Below, one piece after another: positions 5,807 through 6,393 of a DNA stretch of 6,393 nt. The DNA lies in NCBI GenBank assembly GCA_026390275.1, contig JAPLGF010000329.1, positions 1 to 6,393 of the forward strand. The letters are read 5' to 3'. The position numbers and the translations under genes were made by a program. The notes below the pieces were generated by a model. It worked only from the letters and a program-made list of their open reading frames with translations. It did no database searches and had not been told where the DNA came from. Within the stretch, counting starts at the first letter, position 1. Each line of letters begins with the position of its first letter. Source of the stretch: Candidatus Atribacteria bacterium (GTDB taxonomy: Bacteria; Atribacterota; Atribacteria; Atribacterales; Atribacteraceae).

Positions 5807-6169
5807 TTAGCTCTCCCCTTCTTCGTCCTCTTTTCTCCAGGCTGGATCCACAATACAGAGAAAGCATAAGTCTTCCGTCCCGATATTTTCAATGAATTGC
5901 AGGTCCTGGGGAGGGATATAAATTGTCATTCCCGGTCCAACTGCAGACATCTCTTCGTCAATATGCATCAATCCTTTTCCGCTCAGGATATAGTAGACTT
6001 CTGAGGTCTTCATTCGATGGGGAAGAGAGATCCCCGCTACCGGTAAAACTGCCTGGGCTAAACTGTATCGAATTCCCACCGGATCTTTATCGGGATTGAG
6101 AATTTCCCGAAGAACAGTCTTATCACCGGCAATTTTTTGTTGCCGGTGATTGACGTCTCGAATCAACAT
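5807..6169 (-). CDS. Small single-domain cupin protein
   Basis: The 120-residue protein is one cupin beta-barrel. Motif 1 reads PHRMKTSEVYYILSGKG (residues 50-66) with H51 and E57, but the second histidine of the usual HxH is M53. Motif 2 reads VGPG...IPPQDLQFIENIG (77-97), where the usual His is Gln (Q91). Only two of the four common metal ligands remain, so metal binding is weakened or different. I recall other members of this cupin group with similar changes, so this is probably a subfamily trait. The C-terminal CIVDPAW is also typical of that group. ATG at 6169 has AAAGGAG (6183-6177) 7 nt upstream, and the first 7 nt overlap the end of cobQ, so translation is probably coupled. The substrate is unknown. 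A sugar, small-molecule or regulatory role is equally possible. Confidence 0.8.
   Translation of the reverse strand: MLIRDVNHRQQKIAGDKTVLREILNPDKDPVGIRYSLAQAVLPVAGISLPHRMKTSEVYYILSGKGLMHIDEEMSAVGPGMTIYIPPQDLQFIENIGTEDLCFLCIVDPAWRKEDEEGES
6122..6150 (-). promoter_or_regulatory. Perfect 11-bp hairpin at the start of the cupin gene
   Basis: ATCACCGGCAA at 6122-6132 and TTGCCGGTGAT at 6140-6150 are exact inverted repeats with a 7-nt loop. In the minus-strand mRNA the stem lies about 12 nt past the cobQ stop and 19 nt past the cupin start, with an A-rich loop. It encodes cupin residues 7-16. No U-tract follows. It could slow early translation, protect the upstream cobQ message from 3' decay or bind a dimeric protein. 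Confidence 0.5.
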
Positions 6170-6393
6170 TCCCTTTCTCCTTTCATAACTTCCTCCTCAA
6201 TCTTTTTCACATCAACATACTCTTCAATGATATCAGCTAACCGGTCCAGTTCCTGATCCACAGTTTCCTGCCAGGAAAGAGTCAAGGAGTGAAGGGGAGA
6301 AAGTCCCTTCCGTTTCCGAATGAGGTTGATAAAATAACGACGAAAACCGGCATCATCAAAGAGTCCATGTACGTAGGTACCGAAAATTGTCTC
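6163..6393 (-). CDS. cobQ: Cobyric acid synthase, C-terminal end (partial)
   Basis: The frame enters from the right edge and ends with TGA at 6165-6163, giving 76 residues. It opens with ETIFGTYVHGLFDD, the conserved end of the CobQ/CbiP glutamine amidotransferase domain. Here H9 of the visible part is the expected catalytic histidine of the Cys-His-Glu triad. GFRRYFINLIRKRKGL and a WQETVDQELDRLADII helix follow, as in CobQ. CobB-type a,c-diamide synthases have a different motif at this point, so CobQ is preferred. CobQ amidates four side chains of adenosylcobyrinic diamide in cobalamin synthesis. The ATPase domain and the nucleophilic Cys lie outside the window. The cupin gene overlaps the last 7 nt. 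Confidence 0.88.
   Translation of the reverse strand, partial: ETIFGTYVHGLFDDAGFRRYFINLIRKRKGLSPLHSLTLSWQETVDQELDRLADIIEEYVDVKKIEEEVMKGEREC

Overview
The window reads as a piece of a bacterial chromosome of moderate GC content. It is packed with anaerobe-flavoured metabolic genes: oxygen-sensitive quinolinate synthase NadA, a LarE-type sulfurtransferase, a second PP-loop sulfurtransferase with an RNA-binding tail, cysteine synthase, and the end of a cobalamin-pathway gene. RadC and RseC family genes show it is bacterial. The NadA, LarE and PP-loop/NFACT-R proteins recall deep-branching, often thermophilic anaerobes (Thermotogota, Dictyoglomota, Atribacterota-like lineages). The phylum cannot be fixed from this sequence alone. 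No phage, IS element, CRISPR array, rRNA or tRNA gene was seen.

Layout. Positions 1-253 hold no convincing gene, only an inverted repeat and a short open frame running in from the left edge. On the minus strand, 254-1429 carries a broken radC followed by an intact rseC-family membrane protein gene. They read away from a divergent intergenic region (1430-1744) that holds a plausible promoter for each direction and a strong leader hairpin. On the plus strand, 1745-5679 carries four genes: a PP-loop tRNA-thiolation-like enzyme, cysK, larE and nadA. cysK has its own probable promoter, and larE follows cysK with only a 29-nt gap. nadA follows larE after 91 nt. Positions 5680-5806 separate nadA from the convergent minus-strand pair cobQ (only its C-terminal 76 residues are inside the window) and a small cupin gene, which overlap by 7 nt.

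How the genes fit together. The plus-strand block has a sulfur theme. CysK makes cysteine, the usual source of sulfur for desulfurases. The two PP-loop enzymes on either side of it activate a substrate with ATP and insert sulfur, and each has a CxxC plus one distant Cys, the pattern of [4Fe-4S]-dependent thiolases. NadA itself needs a [4Fe-4S] cluster. No cysteine desulfurase and no larB or larC is present in the window, so the physiological target of LarE is open. The points most worth a second look are the internal deletion and frame change in radC, the paired three-cysteine sulfurtransferases, the 16-bp leader hairpin behind a consensus promoter, and an exact 11-bp hairpin just inside the cupin gene after the cobQ stop.
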